The position numbers and the translations under genes were made by a program. Positions 22,561 through 35,470 of a DNA stretch of 64,000 bases are shown here, in pieces. Source of the stretch: Dromiciops gliroides. Taxonomy: Eukaryota; Chordata; Mammalia; Microbiotheria; Microbiotheriidae. Every line of letters starts with the position of its first letter. Positions within the stretch are counted from its first letter, which is position 1. The notes below the pieces were generated by a model, which was not told where the DNA came from, ran no database searches, and saw nothing but the letters and a program-made list of their open reading frames with translations. The stretch is from positions 459,290,330-459,354,329 of the forward strand of contig NC_057861.1 of assembly GCF_019393635.1 (NCBI RefSeq). Direction: 5' to 3'.

Positions 22561-23329
22561 TAAGAGTGTAAGTTACAGAACAACTGCCTTGGGAGGAGTT
22601 TCCACATTAATAAAAATCACAAGTCTGGGTTTTAAAAAAAGTAAGTTTATTCTAGTAGAGCAAAATGGAAACCTAACCTGAATGCCCAGATAATTTAAGT
22701 AGGAAAACCCAATTATTGTTTTTACTTTGATTATCTGGCTATCGAAGGTTGTGTTGGGGATGAATTATAAGATTGTTGCTTCAGTTCTCTCCTTTCTAAG
22801 TATAAGCCTGGCCTTAATTTGAGCTGGTTTTTCCTGTGCCAGGAAAATAGTCACATAAGAATATTCTCTATAGAATTATAAGGAAAAATGAAGAACAAAG
22901 TCATATGTGTTATTTGAATAAGGAACAAGTTATCAATGTTTCCAAAAAATATCAAGCTAATTTTAAATTTAGGCATAATCATCTCAGCTGCAGTTTAGTT
23001 TGAGGAACTATCAACTCGCTGAATTAACAACAACTTTCAAAGGATGACTTATAATAATCAGGTTGAGCAAGAAATCAGCAAACATCCCTATTGGCAGAGG
23101 AGGAACAGGATTAGTTTAGGCAACTTTTCAACTTTTATTACTCAGGAGATGATTAACTGGTTTGTGGGACAATCCCTTGATCTTTCATTTTCCATCTTTT
23201 ACATGTCCTTTGGGGCAAGCTTACTATCCATTTTCATGGACATCAGAGAGAAAGGAAAGGCAGAGAAATTTTATCAGGGGTGCAGATACTTAATTTTAAT
23301 TGAATTAGATGTAATTTGATACTGTGCCT

Positions 23330-23470
23330 ATTCAATGTAAGGCACTGGGGACAAAAAGATAAAATTGAATCAGGCTCTGGTCTCAGGGAACTTCTATTCT
23401 ACTTGAGAAAGATGCTAAGATGAAATCAATATTACTGCGTATTGGGGACAAGGAGAGAGTGGACAGGAGG
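23330..23470 (+). repeat. LINE-like family A fragment
   Basis: Reads 'aaggcactggggacaaaaag' and 'gtctcagggaacttctattc', the same opening phrases as other family A copies. Confidence 0.45.
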
Positions 23471-24570
23471 CTAACGTGGCTAATCTGAAGGATGTTTTCG
23501 TATTTTTTATGAATTTCTATCTCTGCTTTGCTTCAGCTCTCCTAATGATTATTGTACCACTTGGTTTTAATAGGGTTGGAATAAAGTCAAGAATTACGTA
23601 GTGTAGAGTCTCCATATATCAGGAATCCCAAAACAACTCCCTCAAGTGTTCCCCTCATCCAAGTTTAATGCAAACCCAAGGTTTAAGACATCTTTGTATA
23701 CAAATAGGATGTGTACCTTACCTTATGCTAGGTTTACCTGTTTTGTCACTCCTATTAAGAGTGTCACCTCTGTACTCCAATGCAATGATTTTGTTTGATT
23801 TGTAACCTGCCTGCAGCACACACCTTTCCCCCAAAGAGCTCTTTGCCACATGAACTTAAACTGATTTGAAATCATCTAACACCTCAAGATATGATTTTAT
23901 ACATGTGGGAATGGGACAAATCGAGGCTCCAAGATCTCTCCCCTAATCTTGCACTTCATTTAGTAGATAATGCCACGAACATAGTAGATATTCAATGAAG
24001 GAATAAAAAGTTCTTAGTCTTCAGAATAATGGTTAAAGTTTTTAGTGAAACTTAATAATAGCTTCTCCTAGAGTGAAATTGTTTTTAGAAAAAAACAAAG
24101 GATAACAAGTCCCACACCCATAACCATAATAAAGCATAAGGTCTGAATGCTATTCAAACTTGAATAGCTTCATAAATTAAGAGGCTAATACTATCAACTT
24201 AAGAATTAACATTCTAATACTAGACTCAAACCTATGATTATGATGTTATAAGAACCACTAATGTTCACTTCAAGTCCCTCCCAAATTCATAACCTAAATA
24301 TATATTTTATCTGCAGAAAAATGAAGTCTTAGCGCATGTAGTTAATAGAAAAGGGGATAAGAATAGTAATAAAGAATAATCAGCAAAACCCATATTATAA
24401 ATTGATTTGTAATTTAAATATATTTTGGCCAAACAAATGAGATAAAAAGGCAATTGTCAAACCTCTATTGAGTCTACACAATGGAAACTGGGACAATTCC
24501 TCAAGTAATTCAATAAAATTTAGTGTAAAATTTTTCTTGCTTACATTTTCTGTCTCATAATTTAGAGATG

Positions 24571-24711
24571 GGGGCAGCTAGGTGGTGAAGCAGATAAAGC
24601 ACTGGCCCTGGATTCAGGAGGACCTGAGTTCAAATCCGGTCTCAGACACTTGACACTTAATAGCTGTGTGACCCTGGGCAAGTCACTTAACCCTCACTGC
24701 CCCCCCCCCCA
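24571..24711 (+). repeat. Young CORE-SINE with duplication
   Basis: Forward SINE between aatttagagatg at 24559-24570 and 24712-24723. The tail is a C-run rather than poly(A). Confidence 0.95.
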
Positions 24712-24724
24712 AATTTAGAGATGA

Positions 24725-24960
24725 AAGGGGTCTTGTGATCATTTAGGTTCACCACTTCTGTTTTACAGATAAGGAAATGGTAGCCCAATGAGTAAATGGC
24801 AGGGCTGGGATTCAAACTCAGATCTTCTAGCATTCATTCATCTGTGGTTAAATAGAGGTTATGGGTTAAATGAATTGCTCAAGACCTTGCAACTATGAAT
24901 TAGAGTCCAAATTCCTGACTCTCAGTCCAATAGGATATGCTGCCTTCCCCGTGCCTCACT
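24725..24960 (-). repeat. MIR-like fragment
   Basis: Contains 'tttacagataaggaaatggt' and 'gggctgggattcaaactcag', a typical reverse MIR core. Confidence 0.6.
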
Positions 24961-25219
24961 GAAATGTGAGGCCTGCATATTCTTTTAGTCTAGCCTGTCT
25001 AGATAATAACTTCATTTTTTATTTCATTTATGAATTAAATGGTTACCCTGAGGTAGTTCAAATTCACATAAGTGAATTCAATTTTCTAAAATTTCCCTTT
25101 ACTAAACTGAGCCTGACAGTTCTTTCTCTATTTTAAAGAGGAACAAGCCATCTTAATTGAAGGTGAGGAACTAACTCTCTAGAAGATGAAGGAATGACCG
25201 TAGACTAAACTGGTCTCAC

Positions 25220-25479
25220 CTGTTGAAGGATGGCTCCAAGGGAGTTCTTGTCTTTTTGATTAACGCCATCTTTCTGTAATCGAGCAAGTAGCTCTGGTTT
25301 CTTGTATGTCTTCAGTGCCAGGAGGTGAATCACCCTGTCTCTATAGGGCCGCTGAGAAACACTGTTGTTTAAATGGATCTTTCGTATTGTATTTGCAGGA
25401 TTAATAGGAGTTGATCTTTTCCTCTCAGGTACTGCATCGGGAACAACTTGTGGTGCTTTCCGAATTTGCACTCTTTTAC
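25220..25479 (-). CDS. ELL2: ELL2 exon 5, ELL N-terminal domain
   Basis: This 260-nt exon starts after ACCTAG with GT completing a Gly codon. It reads KRVQIRKAPQVVPDAVPERK, a basic linker, and then the strongly conserved block SQRPYRDRVIHLLALKTYKK followed by PELLARLQKDGVNQKDKNSL and GAILQQ. The donor is CAG|GTGAGA in phase 0. The RDRVIHLLAL...PELLARLQ block is a hallmark of ELL/ELL2 proteins. If the donor were missed, the frame would end after only three extra residues. Confidence 0.96.
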
Positions 25480-25819
25480 CTAGGTCCAGTGGAAAAGGCA
25501 GGAGTTAGTGTCTGCATGCTACAACAAGCATTGGTCAGTATTTGGAGGTAGCTATCTTTACATTTCATATGTAGGGATCTTTCTAAGGCCATCTTTTTTC
25601 TTCTTCCAATTCATTACCTTAAAGTTAGTTCTAACAGTGCAATGTTAATCTAAAACCTGATAATCCTAAAAAAGGTGAGCAAGCACTGAGAATGTGAGTG
25701 AGCCTGATTCTGCAGGGCTTGGGTGCTGCAATGTTGTTTGTTTTTGAGTTCTGAGGATGGCACACACATTACTGAGGCAAATAGTAACTCCAAGTTTCAA
25801 GAATTTCTCTGTTAGGTCA

Positions 25820-25960
25820 GGTTCAGCTAGACTCATCCATTCAATTAACTCTAGTGAGATCATGTTAGTCCAGCTCCTGAGGTCCAGAGAATTAAAGAGA
25901 TTTGCCCAAAGTCACACAGGGACTGAGCAAGGCTATAACCAAACCTCCTTACTCCCAGTT
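25820..25960 (-). repeat. MIR-like fragment
   Basis: Contains 'agagatttgcccaaagtcac' followed by 'acagggactgag'. Confidence 0.5.
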
Positions 25961-28694
25961 CAGCATTCTCTTGTTTTAAAAATTATCAGTTATTATATAA
26001 TCAATAATCATCAACAAAGATGAATAATCCAGCATACATGGAACATAGGGAACTGCATATGAAAATTTTAACTTCTATAATGTACAGTTTGTTTTTCTCT
26101 GTACTCTATACACAAATATAGAAAATCACAGAGATTACTAAAAATGGTTCTAGCCTGCACTGAGAATGGGCTAAATGACAGAGTTGTGCATGTGTTAAAT
26201 TAACCTTTTCACCGAAGGCACAAACTACAGGGCTAGTACCTACTAATTATATGTTCTTATCAATTATAAAGACAGAAATTTTGGAAACCTAAACAAAAAT
26301 GTCAGAAATGGCCAAATAAGCAGATCTCCATTCCTCAGCAGTGGAAGGATAGTGAGCAGTTTATGCCTCCCTGCAAAGTGAAAAAGGCCTTTCTCACTCT
26401 TTTTGCAGATCACATCCATATAAGAACCAAAATCTCACTAAACTCTATTTTTGATTATTCAATAAGTATCTTTTGTAAATATAACAGGCTAGGCTGAACT
26501 GGGCATTGTGTACTAAGTATACAATCTACTGAGCAAACTTTTTGGGGAGAAAAAGCCTCTTACTGTGTTTTTTTGTGTATCTCGGGCTCATCTAGCTTTG
26601 ATTCCCCTCCCCCAAATCTTTCTGGGTTACCTGGAGAGTAGCCATGCCTATGTTCCTTAGAGTTAACTAGCTATTCAGATCATTAAAATGACAGCCCAAC
26701 ATACTGGATCACTGAGTTATGAATAACACTAATTGGCTTCAGATATTTCAGAAGGAAAAGTAAATGGTGAAGTCGTCAATAGAAGCTCTCAATGATCTTG
26801 TCAGTAGCTTCTTTATAACTGAGGTTAGAGCATGGAGGGTAAAGAAGAGAGCTGGCATGGAGAGATGGCCTATTTTTTATGATCTTGACCAATGTTAAGT
26901 TTGAGTGATCCGAAAGGAGTCTCTTGCTACCATAATTACCTTTCATTTTAACATCTGGACATGATTAATGGCAAAAACCATTCCTCAAAGTACACAACAA
27001 AGACCCTCAATGGAAACATGGGAAGGTCTAAAGGTCAAAAGGATGGCATGGAGAAGAAGTATGTTTTAAAAAAAAAAATCTTTTTTACTGCCCCTTTCCT
27101 CATGACCTGGGGAAGAATTATGGTTTAAAAAAATCTTTTTTTATCCCTCCTTCCCCCAATTTTAGAGATTACTGGAGTGTTTATAAATAAACACTAAATT
27201 TCCAACAATGACCAGAGCAGAACTTTCCACCCTTAATCTTAGCTAAGCACATCCTACCAAAGTAAACAGGTACAGCTTCATGGTCAAGAGGAAGATAAAT
27301 GTTAACAAGCACCAAAAGTAGTATACTTTTTTTAATGGCATGGCAGGTAGCTTTATCCCTTCCTGGTATACATGCTTCTTCTCCCTCAGGGTGGCAAGGA
27401 AGACAGGGTCCTGGTTTAGCTTTACCTCTTCTCTTGGCAGTGGGAGGATAGATAAGTGAAAATGGGGTGGTTTGGTTATGAGTGTACAAGAGTGATTGTC
27501 AGGGTAATGACCTAGTAGAAAGGTCTAGGCAGGGGCCTAGAGTTGGTCAGTTAACCTGGCCTCTTCCCCTTAGTCTACTTTTACACTTCTCTTGATCTAG
27601 TTGTTATTGCCTATTCTGCAATGATAACCTATCATGTGGCACCAGTGAATTATATTCAAGGAATATTGCTCATCTTTTTGCCCACTCCTAGGTTCCTACT
27701 CAATTCAGGTAAACACTGTGGAAAAAAGAAAATATTAGTAAATTATATAACAGCTTGAAAAAGAAAGCAGGAAGTATTAAGTACAAGGGGTGGGGAAAAC
27801 ATTTTTTTTTAACCTCTGAAAATTCCCTTTAATGAAACCTGTGGGAGAACCTGATTCTCTTTCCAGATCCAACTTCTAATCAATCCCTAGAGCTCTTTAT
27901 ATAACTGGTGGCAGCAGATCTGTGTTGTGTGACCTGGGGACTGCTCATCTGAATCTATATTTCACTATATTAAGATGGATACCTAATACTATGAATCCAA
28001 GAGCTTACTGACCTTCTACTCAATGAGACAGAGAGTAAAGACTCATTCCCCATGTCTAACTATCAAATAAGCAAGCTGAATCTGAGACAAGACACCATGT
28101 CACAGAAAAAGTAGATATTGCCAACTGGCTTTCTGAATTTGTTTTTCTGTCCCATAGGGGTGGGGGGAGGGGAATGAAAGACAATGGCTTTGGCAATATA
28201 GAACCAATGCTGGACTTTAAGGTAGCTTATTCGGTACAACTAAATATGACAAAAATTTTTTGAAAGGCAAAAAATACATATAAATAAATACATGCAAGTA
28301 TATAAACAAACATCAATGACATTTTTTTTAAAGGGGGAAATGGGAAGGCACAGCGCTGGAAATTATATTGGTTATATTTACTTATTTAGAAAATTAATAG
28401 CCAGCAACATGAACACCTTGAAAACAACTATATAAAAATATGCTTATAAGCATTAACCAGATCACACAGATAGAATAAAGTAAAAAAACAAAACAAAACA
28501 AAACAAAATAAAAACCGAACAAACCCAACAAAGAGATTAATTTCCTCTTAAAGGAATAAGAAATTTGGTGGACTAGTAAAAGGAGCCATGACCAATACTG
28601 CCTTAACAAAGAGTATATGTATAAGAAAGACTCACTTGTGAGAAACTTTGTTACTAAAAGTAGAAATATAGAAGGGATAAGAATATGTATCCCC

Positions 28695-28840
28695 AGGGGC
28701 AGCTAGGTGGTGCAGTGGATAGAGCACTGGCCCTGGAGTCAGGAGTACCTGAGTTCAAATCCAGCCTCAGACACTTAACACTTACTAGCTGTGTGACCCT
28801 GGGCAAGTCACTTAACCCCAACTGCCTCGCTAAAAAAAAA
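28695..28840 (+). repeat. Young CORE-SINE with 16-bp duplication
   Basis: Forward SINE with an A-tail. aagaatatgtatcccc at 28679-28694 recurs at 28841-28856 with no mismatch. Confidence 0.97.
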
Positions 28841-29145
28841 AAGAATATGTATCCCCTTCTAATGTCTATCTTTCTCTTCTATTCAAGCTGTAGATAACCC
28901 TTACCCTAACCCTCTCAATCTAGATAGGTCAGTCTTGCTTCTGGTGGGATGAGTCTCTCTACTCAATGATATGGCAGCAAGTGTATAGGCGTTTCCCCTA
29001 CTCCCAGGTGCCACTGTACTATAAACCATGGCTCACTTTTTAGAGTCCTCTATTGGAGACTGAACTCCTCTGTTACTGTCAGATCAGAACTTTCTCTAAT
29101 TCTCTTTGTTTCCAGATGGACCCTCTATGAAAAAGAACTTTGGTT

Positions 29146-29338
29146 TCTTTCTTTTTTTTTTGAGAAGCATTTATTGTGTGTGGTTTTTTTTTGGGGGGGG
29201 GGGCAGGGCAATGAGGGTTAAGTGACTTGCCTAGGGTCATACAGCTAGTAAGTGTCAAGTGTCTGAGGCCACATTTGAACTCAGGTCCTCCTGAATCCAG
29301 GGCCGGCGCTTTATCCACAGCACCACCTAGCTGCCCCC
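29146..29338 (-). repeat. CORE-SINE with unusual long tail
   Basis: Reverse SINE flanked by agaactttggtt at 29134-29145 and 29339-29350. Its tail region holds two T-runs separated by gagaagcatttattgtgtgt, followed by a run of G. Confidence 0.9.
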
Positions 29339-29609
29339 AGAACTTTGGTTCTAAGGCACCATTGTACTGACTTTGAACTTGGCTCTCCATGGTACTAACA
29401 GGTAAGGGGCATTCTGTTTTATGAAAACTGCACAACTTTCAAGGACTACTTGCCGATGACAAAATGTGGGTAAGAAAAGAATCAGAAATAACCTTGAAAT
29501 TGGGAGATGTGACAAGATAATTAGAGAAATGACTGAAAGAGATATGATGCTATAAGGATTAAATATAAATGAGATAGCAATATGGACCTCTTAAAAAGCA
29601 TTATAATAA

Positions 29610-29870
29610 AGATCAGACCTTTATTAAAGCAGTCTGTCCAGTTTTGAACTCAGATGAGAAGAACTGGAGAGGATTCAGAAGAGAGCAATGAAAATTAGAG
29701 GGTTGGCATACAAGCCATACAAAGAAAGGTTAAAAGGACTTCAGGTCATTTAGCCTGTGGAAGAGAAGCTGAGGAAAGCTGTAACAACAGTGTTTAAGAA
29801 CATGAAAGAATATGGTATGGGTGATTGTAAGCAGTTCATTCAATGAGGATTAGGACAAGCGTGAGAAGTT
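29610..29870 (+). repeat. L3/CR1 LINE fragment
   Basis: Contains 'ctggagaggattcagaagag' then 'agcaatgaaaattagag' and 'aaagaaaggttaaaaggact', the CR1/L3 3' phrases. Confidence 0.6.
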
Positions 29871-29879
29871 TAACTATCA

Positions 29880-30560
29880 GTCTATGAGAATTATTAAGCA
29901 TCTCTTATGTGCCAGGCTAAGTGCTGGGAATAGAAAGAAAGACAAAAGACAGTCTGACTCTCAAGGAGCTCATAGTCTAATGGGGAAGACAATAGGAAAA
30001 CAATTATGAACAAACAAGACATATACAGGCTAAATTGAAGATAACAGAGGGAAGGTACTAGCATTGAAGGGCATCAGGAAAGGACTTCTTGAAGGAAGTG
30101 AGATCTTAGCTGGGGCTTGAAGAGGAGGGAATATTTCATACATGAGGGACAGCCCATCAAAAAAGGAGGGAGATGAAGTGTCTTGTTTGAGGAACAGCAA
30201 GGAGGCCAGTGTCATTCCACTTCAGAGTAGGGAGGAGAGGGGAGGAGGAAGGTATAAGAAAACTAGACAGCTGGGAGGGGGCCAGCTTTAAATGCCAAAC
30301 AGGGCATTTTATATTTGATACTGGCAGTGATAGGGAGTCAGTGGAGTTTGAATAGGGTAGTGACATGGTCAGATCCTGAGTTCTAAGAAGATCAATGAGT
30401 GGAGGATAGCCTAAAGTGGGGAGAGATTTAGGGTAGGGAGACTAACAAGCAGGCTCTCAAAATAGCTTGGTGTACAATGATAAGAGCCTGCACCAGGATG
30501 GTGGCAGTGCAAAGGGGACAGGGGAGCTTATCTAAAAGATGTTGTGAAGATGTTACAAAT
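29880..30560 (+). repeat. LINE-like ancient repeat (family A)
   Basis: Long copy: 'ttatgtgccaggctaagtgc', 'caaggagctcatagtctaat', 'gacatggtcagatcctgag', 'gcctgcaccaggatggtggc'. Shares these phrases in order with 44830-45655 and 58510-59395. Confidence 0.7.
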
Positions 30561-31283
30561 TCCTAACTCTAACAGAATGACTTAACTGAAGTGCTAGGAA
30601 ATTTTGCCAAGGGAAATTGTTAATAGCAAGGTTGACAATAACTGTCTGGAATGGTTGGGTGCAATTATTACTAAAAATAGCACACCACACTTAGACACAG
30701 TGCTCATGGATCTTCCTTGAAACAGGGAGACTCAATAACCTTGAATCTCCTGAGTCCTTAAGTTATCTCTTGGAAAGATGGAGCTCAGTCACCAGTGACA
30801 CCAAGCTACAATGTCCTTTTTTTTGGAGGCTGAAGTAACTTGGTTACTTTTTAGTACCATTATATAATACTGAACTTGCACCGTGTGGTGTGTAGGAAGC
30901 TAGGTGTTTCGAATCCTGTGCATGCTAACCACAAAAGCTCTGTTAGACTAACAAGAAGTCTATTTAAAACCTCCAAACTATTCCCAATATGAAGTCAAAG
31001 GTTTTAGTCAGAAAACCCATCTCTGATAAGCAGTCATATTCTTTCAACTCCTCTCCACCCACTCCTCCCCCTCCAGCCCCAATTGATTTCTCTGTTTTAT
31101 AATAAATCAAAACATTTTCCAAAGCATTTTCAACTGGCTCTGTGACTGGTAGAAATTCTTAATTTGTTTTGTATTCTACTTCTATTCTCCCTGTCCCCTA
31201 TCCCTACCCCTACCCCCAACTCCTGTCCCAGAGACCCAGCACCTCTTCCATGTCCTAACAAAATCCAAATATATTTCACTTGA

Positions 31284-31437
31284 TTTTTTTTTCTCTTTTG
31301 GTAGAGCAATGAGGGTTAAGTGACTTGCCCAGGGTCACACAGCTCATAAGTGTCAAGTGTCTGAGGCTGGATTTGAACTCAGGTCCTCCTGAATCCAAGG
31401 CCAGTGTTTTATCCACTGTGTCACCTAGCTGCCTTCC
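31284..31437 (-). repeat. CORE-SINE
   Basis: Reverse SINE with T-rich head, bracketed by tcacttga at 31276-31283 and 31438-31445. Confidence 0.9.
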
Positions 31438-31609
31438 TCACTTGAACTTCAATGATAAAACTTTTAAGACATATTGCATAAAGAAGTTACCTACAATGTC
31501 CATCTCTATTACTTTTAGATAAGCTTGTTCCATATCAAGTTAAAAGGGGATGGGAAATAACTTAAAATGAAATCAATATTATACTGTGAATCTTAAAAAT
31601 AATATCAAG

Positions 31610-31767
31610 GCGGGGCAGCTAGGTGGTACAGTGGATAGAGCACTGGCCCTGGAGTCATGAGGACCTGAGTTCAAATCCAGCCTCAGACACTTAACACTTA
31701 CTAGCTGTGTGACCCTGGGCAAATCACTTAGCCCCAATTGCCTCACCAAAAAACAAACAAAAATAAT
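31610..31767 (+). repeat. Young CORE-SINE with duplication
   Basis: Forward SINE with a tail of A and CAAA units, between aataatatcaag at 31598-31609 and 31768-31779. Confidence 0.95.
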
Positions 31768-33029
31768 AATAATATCAAGATTAGACAACTGGCACATAAA
31801 CTTAAGTCAATTTTGAGGATAAAAGATTGTTATTTCACTCATTAGAAGTGGGGGAAAATGCTCTTTGGTGGCTGCTTGCTGAAGAGAACTTGGTCCTATG
31901 TGTACAGACACCTGGGGAAGTTATGAATTGTTGTTAAACCAAACTAAGTGTATCTAAGCTAAGCACTAGTTCCCAGGAGCATTGGCCTTATTCCAAAAAA
32001 GTGCCTATTAATGACAGAAGTGTAGTTTCTAAACACTGATGCATTGTAGCTGGCTCACACATAGAATGAAAAATACAGAAGCAGAATTATACTCAGTCAC
32101 GGAAAGATGAAGATTAAGGGGGCTTGGTCCTTAGAGAGGCTGTCACTGCTAGAATTTCAGTTTTGAAATAATATTTCACTTTTTAAAAAAAGCATACTTG
32201 TGCTGTTTAAAACTGACAAAGGGTTCATCTTAATTTCTGATGGTATTAACAGTAATTAAAATTAATATACCAAATTAGGTCTCTATGTCAAGAACATGGT
32301 CAACAATCACCTTGTTGCCACTCTGATGGTCCCTTGTTCTGGTGGTTTTGTTGAGTGGAACTGGTAAAGCCTGAATTTGTAACCATTCTTTTGCATGCCA
32401 GATAAAAAAAGCACTAGGATACTAGATGACAGCCTTAAGTACCAAAGAGTAATTAGATTTCATTCCTTTAGTGCCTGTACCCTAAGGCTTTGTCATGGGG
32501 AGGAGACAAAAATTCCTTTCTAAGTGTCCACTACAAATATGAGGAAAAGTCTGCAATGGTGGGTTGTGAATCCCTCTCCCCCAATCTATTAATAGAAAAA
32601 TTTTTATTTAAAAAATAATTATCAAACAGTAAGATAGGAACCATCCAACATTTTTCATTATTAAAATTACATTTTTTGGTGGCAAGGAAGCACCTCTCAT
32701 GTCACTTTTTCAGATCTTAGGATATATTTTGTAAAGCAATATAGACTAGCTCTACTAGGTATAGTTTGAGAAAAAAAGTGAAGAAAAAAAATCACTTTAA
32801 ATAATTAAGTAAAAAAAGCTTTTTTAAAAAAATGGTATTCTTATGGAATAATTTTCACCTAGATAACATAAAACTTTATTTCATATTTGCACACCCATTT
32901 TTCCTGACAACCACCTTTTTTGATTTGATATATTAATAATGGAAGTGGAATTTATACATGGCAACCTAAGCCACTTCAATTGCTCTTTATGAGAGGGGTT
33001 TAAAAAAAAAAAAGGAAGCTTATACACAC

Positions 33030-33193
33030 CTACAAATGGTCCACCAGGTTTTATAACCTTTGTACTTCGGTTACGGGATTCCTCTTCTGCCTGGGTCATT
33101 CGTTCTCTTGTCATTTGATAGGAGTCATTTGTTGCACATACTGTAATTTTATCTTGTATAAATCCCAGGCAATTGAGCTGTGAGGCACCAGAA
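33030..33193 (-). CDS. ELL2: ELL2 exon 4, ELL N-terminal domain
   Basis: This 164-nt exon follows a TTCTGCAG acceptor. It completes the Ser codon from exon 3 and reads [20 protein letters not shown], then a charged stretch including [20 protein letters not shown] and KPGGPFV. The donor is GTGTGTATA, leaving a split Gly codon (G|GT). A second AG 13 nt inside the exon (CACAG) is not used, because the upstream site keeps the family's SGASQ residues. It belongs to the N-terminal ELL domain. Confidence 0.95.
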
Positions 33194-33671
33194 CTGCAGA
33201 ATAACAAAGTAGCTATGTAAGAGATGACTATTTGAAACTTATTTTTTGGTAAGTAGAGGCAATCTAGAAGTTGAAAAATCATTCTTTTCTTGTATCTTCC
33301 TCTAATTTCTAACGTTCTTATTTTGTACCCTGAAGAGAATGGGTAAGATGATTACCTCGGCTTTGTGGAGAAGGGGAGCCATATAAGGTTACCCTAGGTC
33401 TATAGCAACATATGAATGCCACATGTTCTTAAGAATCCTATCCTCCTGATTCTTACTAGACCTGAAATGAAGTCTGTATTTCAAAGCGACTTTTAAATAA
33501 ACTCTTTACGGGACAAATCTTTTAGCACTGGGCTGAGTAGTGAGATGGATCTTGAATTTTAATTTGCAAATAGTGGGTGACATAATTCTAGCAAGCACTA
33601 AAGCCTGCTTTATTACCCTAGGATCCTCAAGTACCTTAGAATTTACATTTGGTTATTTAAAACTCATTTGT

Positions 33672-33844
33672 GGGAGCGGCTAGGTGGCCCAGTGGATAAA
33701 GCACCAGCCCTGAATTCAGGAGTACCTGAGTTCAAATCTGACCTCAGACACTTGACACTTACTAGCTGTGTGACCCTGGGCAAGTCACTTTAACCCCCCT
33801 TGCCCTGAAAAACAAAACAAAACAAAACAAAAACAAAACAAAAC
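33672..33844 (+). repeat. CORE-SINE with (CAAAA)n tail
   Basis: Forward SINE with a long CAAAA-repeat tail, between aaaactcatttgt at 33659-33671 and 33845-33857. Confidence 0.95.
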
Positions 33845-34296
33845 AAAACTCATTTGTAGGGAATGAATAATTGGCAGCATTTTAACATTTTAAAGAAAAA
33901 GTGACTATTTAAAAAGTTTAAAACTTAGCTATAGGTTCTTAACTTTCTTTAAGCAAGTTATACTGTCATTGGGTGTAACTTAAATACAAGGGAAATGTAA
34001 CTATGGGTTGATTTTAAAATGTTGCCTAGTTTGAAAAAAACCCCACCACTTTTATAGTTTTAAAAATTGACTTTGAAGTTGTTTTAAGAACTGCCTTACA
34101 AGTGCTAAAAATTGTACTTCTCAAATGTGTTAGTATCATTTATTAGGTGACATATGGCTAGAAATAAGGCAAGTGAGATGTTTGGTTTGTGTTTAAGATT
34201 CAACTCTAACATAAGATGGAGTAACAGCTGGAGAGAGATATTTCGGGTGAATATTTTCCTCTAATGCAATATTACTATGGGTTAAATTTTGTTTGA

Positions 34297-34962
34297 CAGC
34301 TAGGTGGTGCAGTGGATAGAATGAGCCTGGAGTCAGTAAGTCCTGAGTTCAAATATGTCCTTAGACACTAATTAGCTACAACTTTTGGCAGTTCTAGTAA
34401 GAATCAGGGGTAGAGGATTTTTAAGAATATGTGGTGCTCAGGCAAACACAGTACACAGCAACAGCAATACTATATGATGAACTGTGAATAACAGTTATTC
34501 TCAGCAATACAATGATTCAAGACAATACCCAAGGACTCATGATAAAAAATGCTATCGGCCTTCAGAGAAAGAACTGATACAGACCAAAGCATACTATCCT
34601 TAACTTTTTTTTTTTTGGTTCCAGTGTTCTTCCACAAAATGACTAATCTCATTGCTTACTATCTCAAGAAAAAAGGAAGGGAAGGAAGGGTTAGAATTTG
34701 GAACTCAAACTTAAAAAAAGTTAAAAATTGTTTTTACATATAATTGGGAAAAATATTTAAAAAAGAATATGTGGTGCTGATATTTTGTGGCAAGCAATTT
34801 AACTTCTATTTGTCTCACTTTCCTCATCTTTAAAATGGGAATAATAATAGCACCTACCTTCCAGGGTTGTTGTGAGGATCAAATGAGATATTTGTAAAGT
34901 ACAGTGCCAAGCACATAGTGGAAACTACATAAATGCTAGCTATTATTATTTATACAAAATTG
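34297..34962 (+). repeat. Old Ther1/MIR-type SINE, split by L1
   Basis: The left half (gacagctaggtggtgcagtg..., to about 34438) and right half (tgtctcactttcctcatctt..., then gttgttgtgaggatcaaatg, to 34962) make one element when the intervening L1 is removed. Confidence 0.8.
34439..34762 (+). repeat. 5'-truncated L1 insertion with 16-bp duplication
   Basis: A 3' end of marsupial L1, about 324 bp, between aagaatatgtggtgct at 34423-34438 and 34763-34778. It contains the 'ttcagagaaagaactgatac' phrase of L1 3' UTRs and an A-rich end. Confidence 0.85.
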
Positions 34963-34984
34963 ATCATTAACAATCTCAGCCAAT

Positions 34985-35340
34985 TAACAAGTATATATTA
35001 AGTACTTACTGCAAGCCAAATACTAAGTAAGCCAAGTGCTGGGGATACAAAAAGATACAAACCCCACCCCCCAAAACCCCAAACAAGCAAAAACAATGGC
35101 TATGCCCTCAAGGAGTTCACATTCTAAAGTAGGAGATAGGTCTTAACTATGTACCTCCAGGACAAATATTATGTCAATGGAAAGTAATTTCAGAATGAAG
35201 GCACTAGCAGTTAGGGGAAAGAGAAAACTGGCTTATAGAAGGTAGGATTTGAACTGAGCAGAGAAAAAAGCCAGAGAAGTCTAGAGGCTGAAGTGAAAAG
35301 GAACATTCTAGGCATGGGAAACTAAGGGAAACAAACAAAA
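34985..35340 (+). repeat. LINE-like ancient repeat (family A)
   Basis: Opens 'ttaagtacttactgcaagcc', 'aagtgctggggatacaaaaa', 'ccctcaaggagttcacattc', in family order. Confidence 0.6.
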
Positions 35341-35470
35341 AAATCCCTGTATAAAAAAACTCAAACAAACCAATACTTCCCAGTGGATAGACTGGTTATT
35401 TCAAGGAATACCAAAAAAACTTTAGTTAGTCCCTTGGAATTTCTGGTAAAAAAGATGTCACTAGTCTTTT

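Larger units (their letters stand above)
20708..25219. other. ELL2 intron 5
   Basis: This intron contains a (TG)n(TA)n microsatellite, an RTE-tailed SINE (20888-21117), MIR pieces near 22010-22100, 22430-22560 and 24725-24960, a LINE-like fragment near 23330-23470, and a SINE at 24571-24711. The rest (about 21120-22000, 22600-23300, 23500-24550) is unassigned. Confidence 0.85.
25480..33029. other. ELL2 intron 4
   Basis: This intron contains four young SINEs (28695, 29146, 31284 and 31610), an L3/CR1-like fragment (29610-29870), a LINE-like block (29880-30560) and a MIR piece near 25820-25960. I see nothing identifiable in 25960-28680 or 31800-32990. Confidence 0.85.

Noticed and set aside
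24590..24670. tRNA-like sequence with A and B box resemblance
   Set aside because: It is the tRNA-derived head of a SINE that occurs over twenty times here, not a functional tRNA gene.
28480..28510. AAAAC-repeat stretch considered as a possible array
   Set aside because: It is a simple low-complexity tract. There are no spaced repeats, so it is not CRISPR-like, and none would be expected in a mammal.
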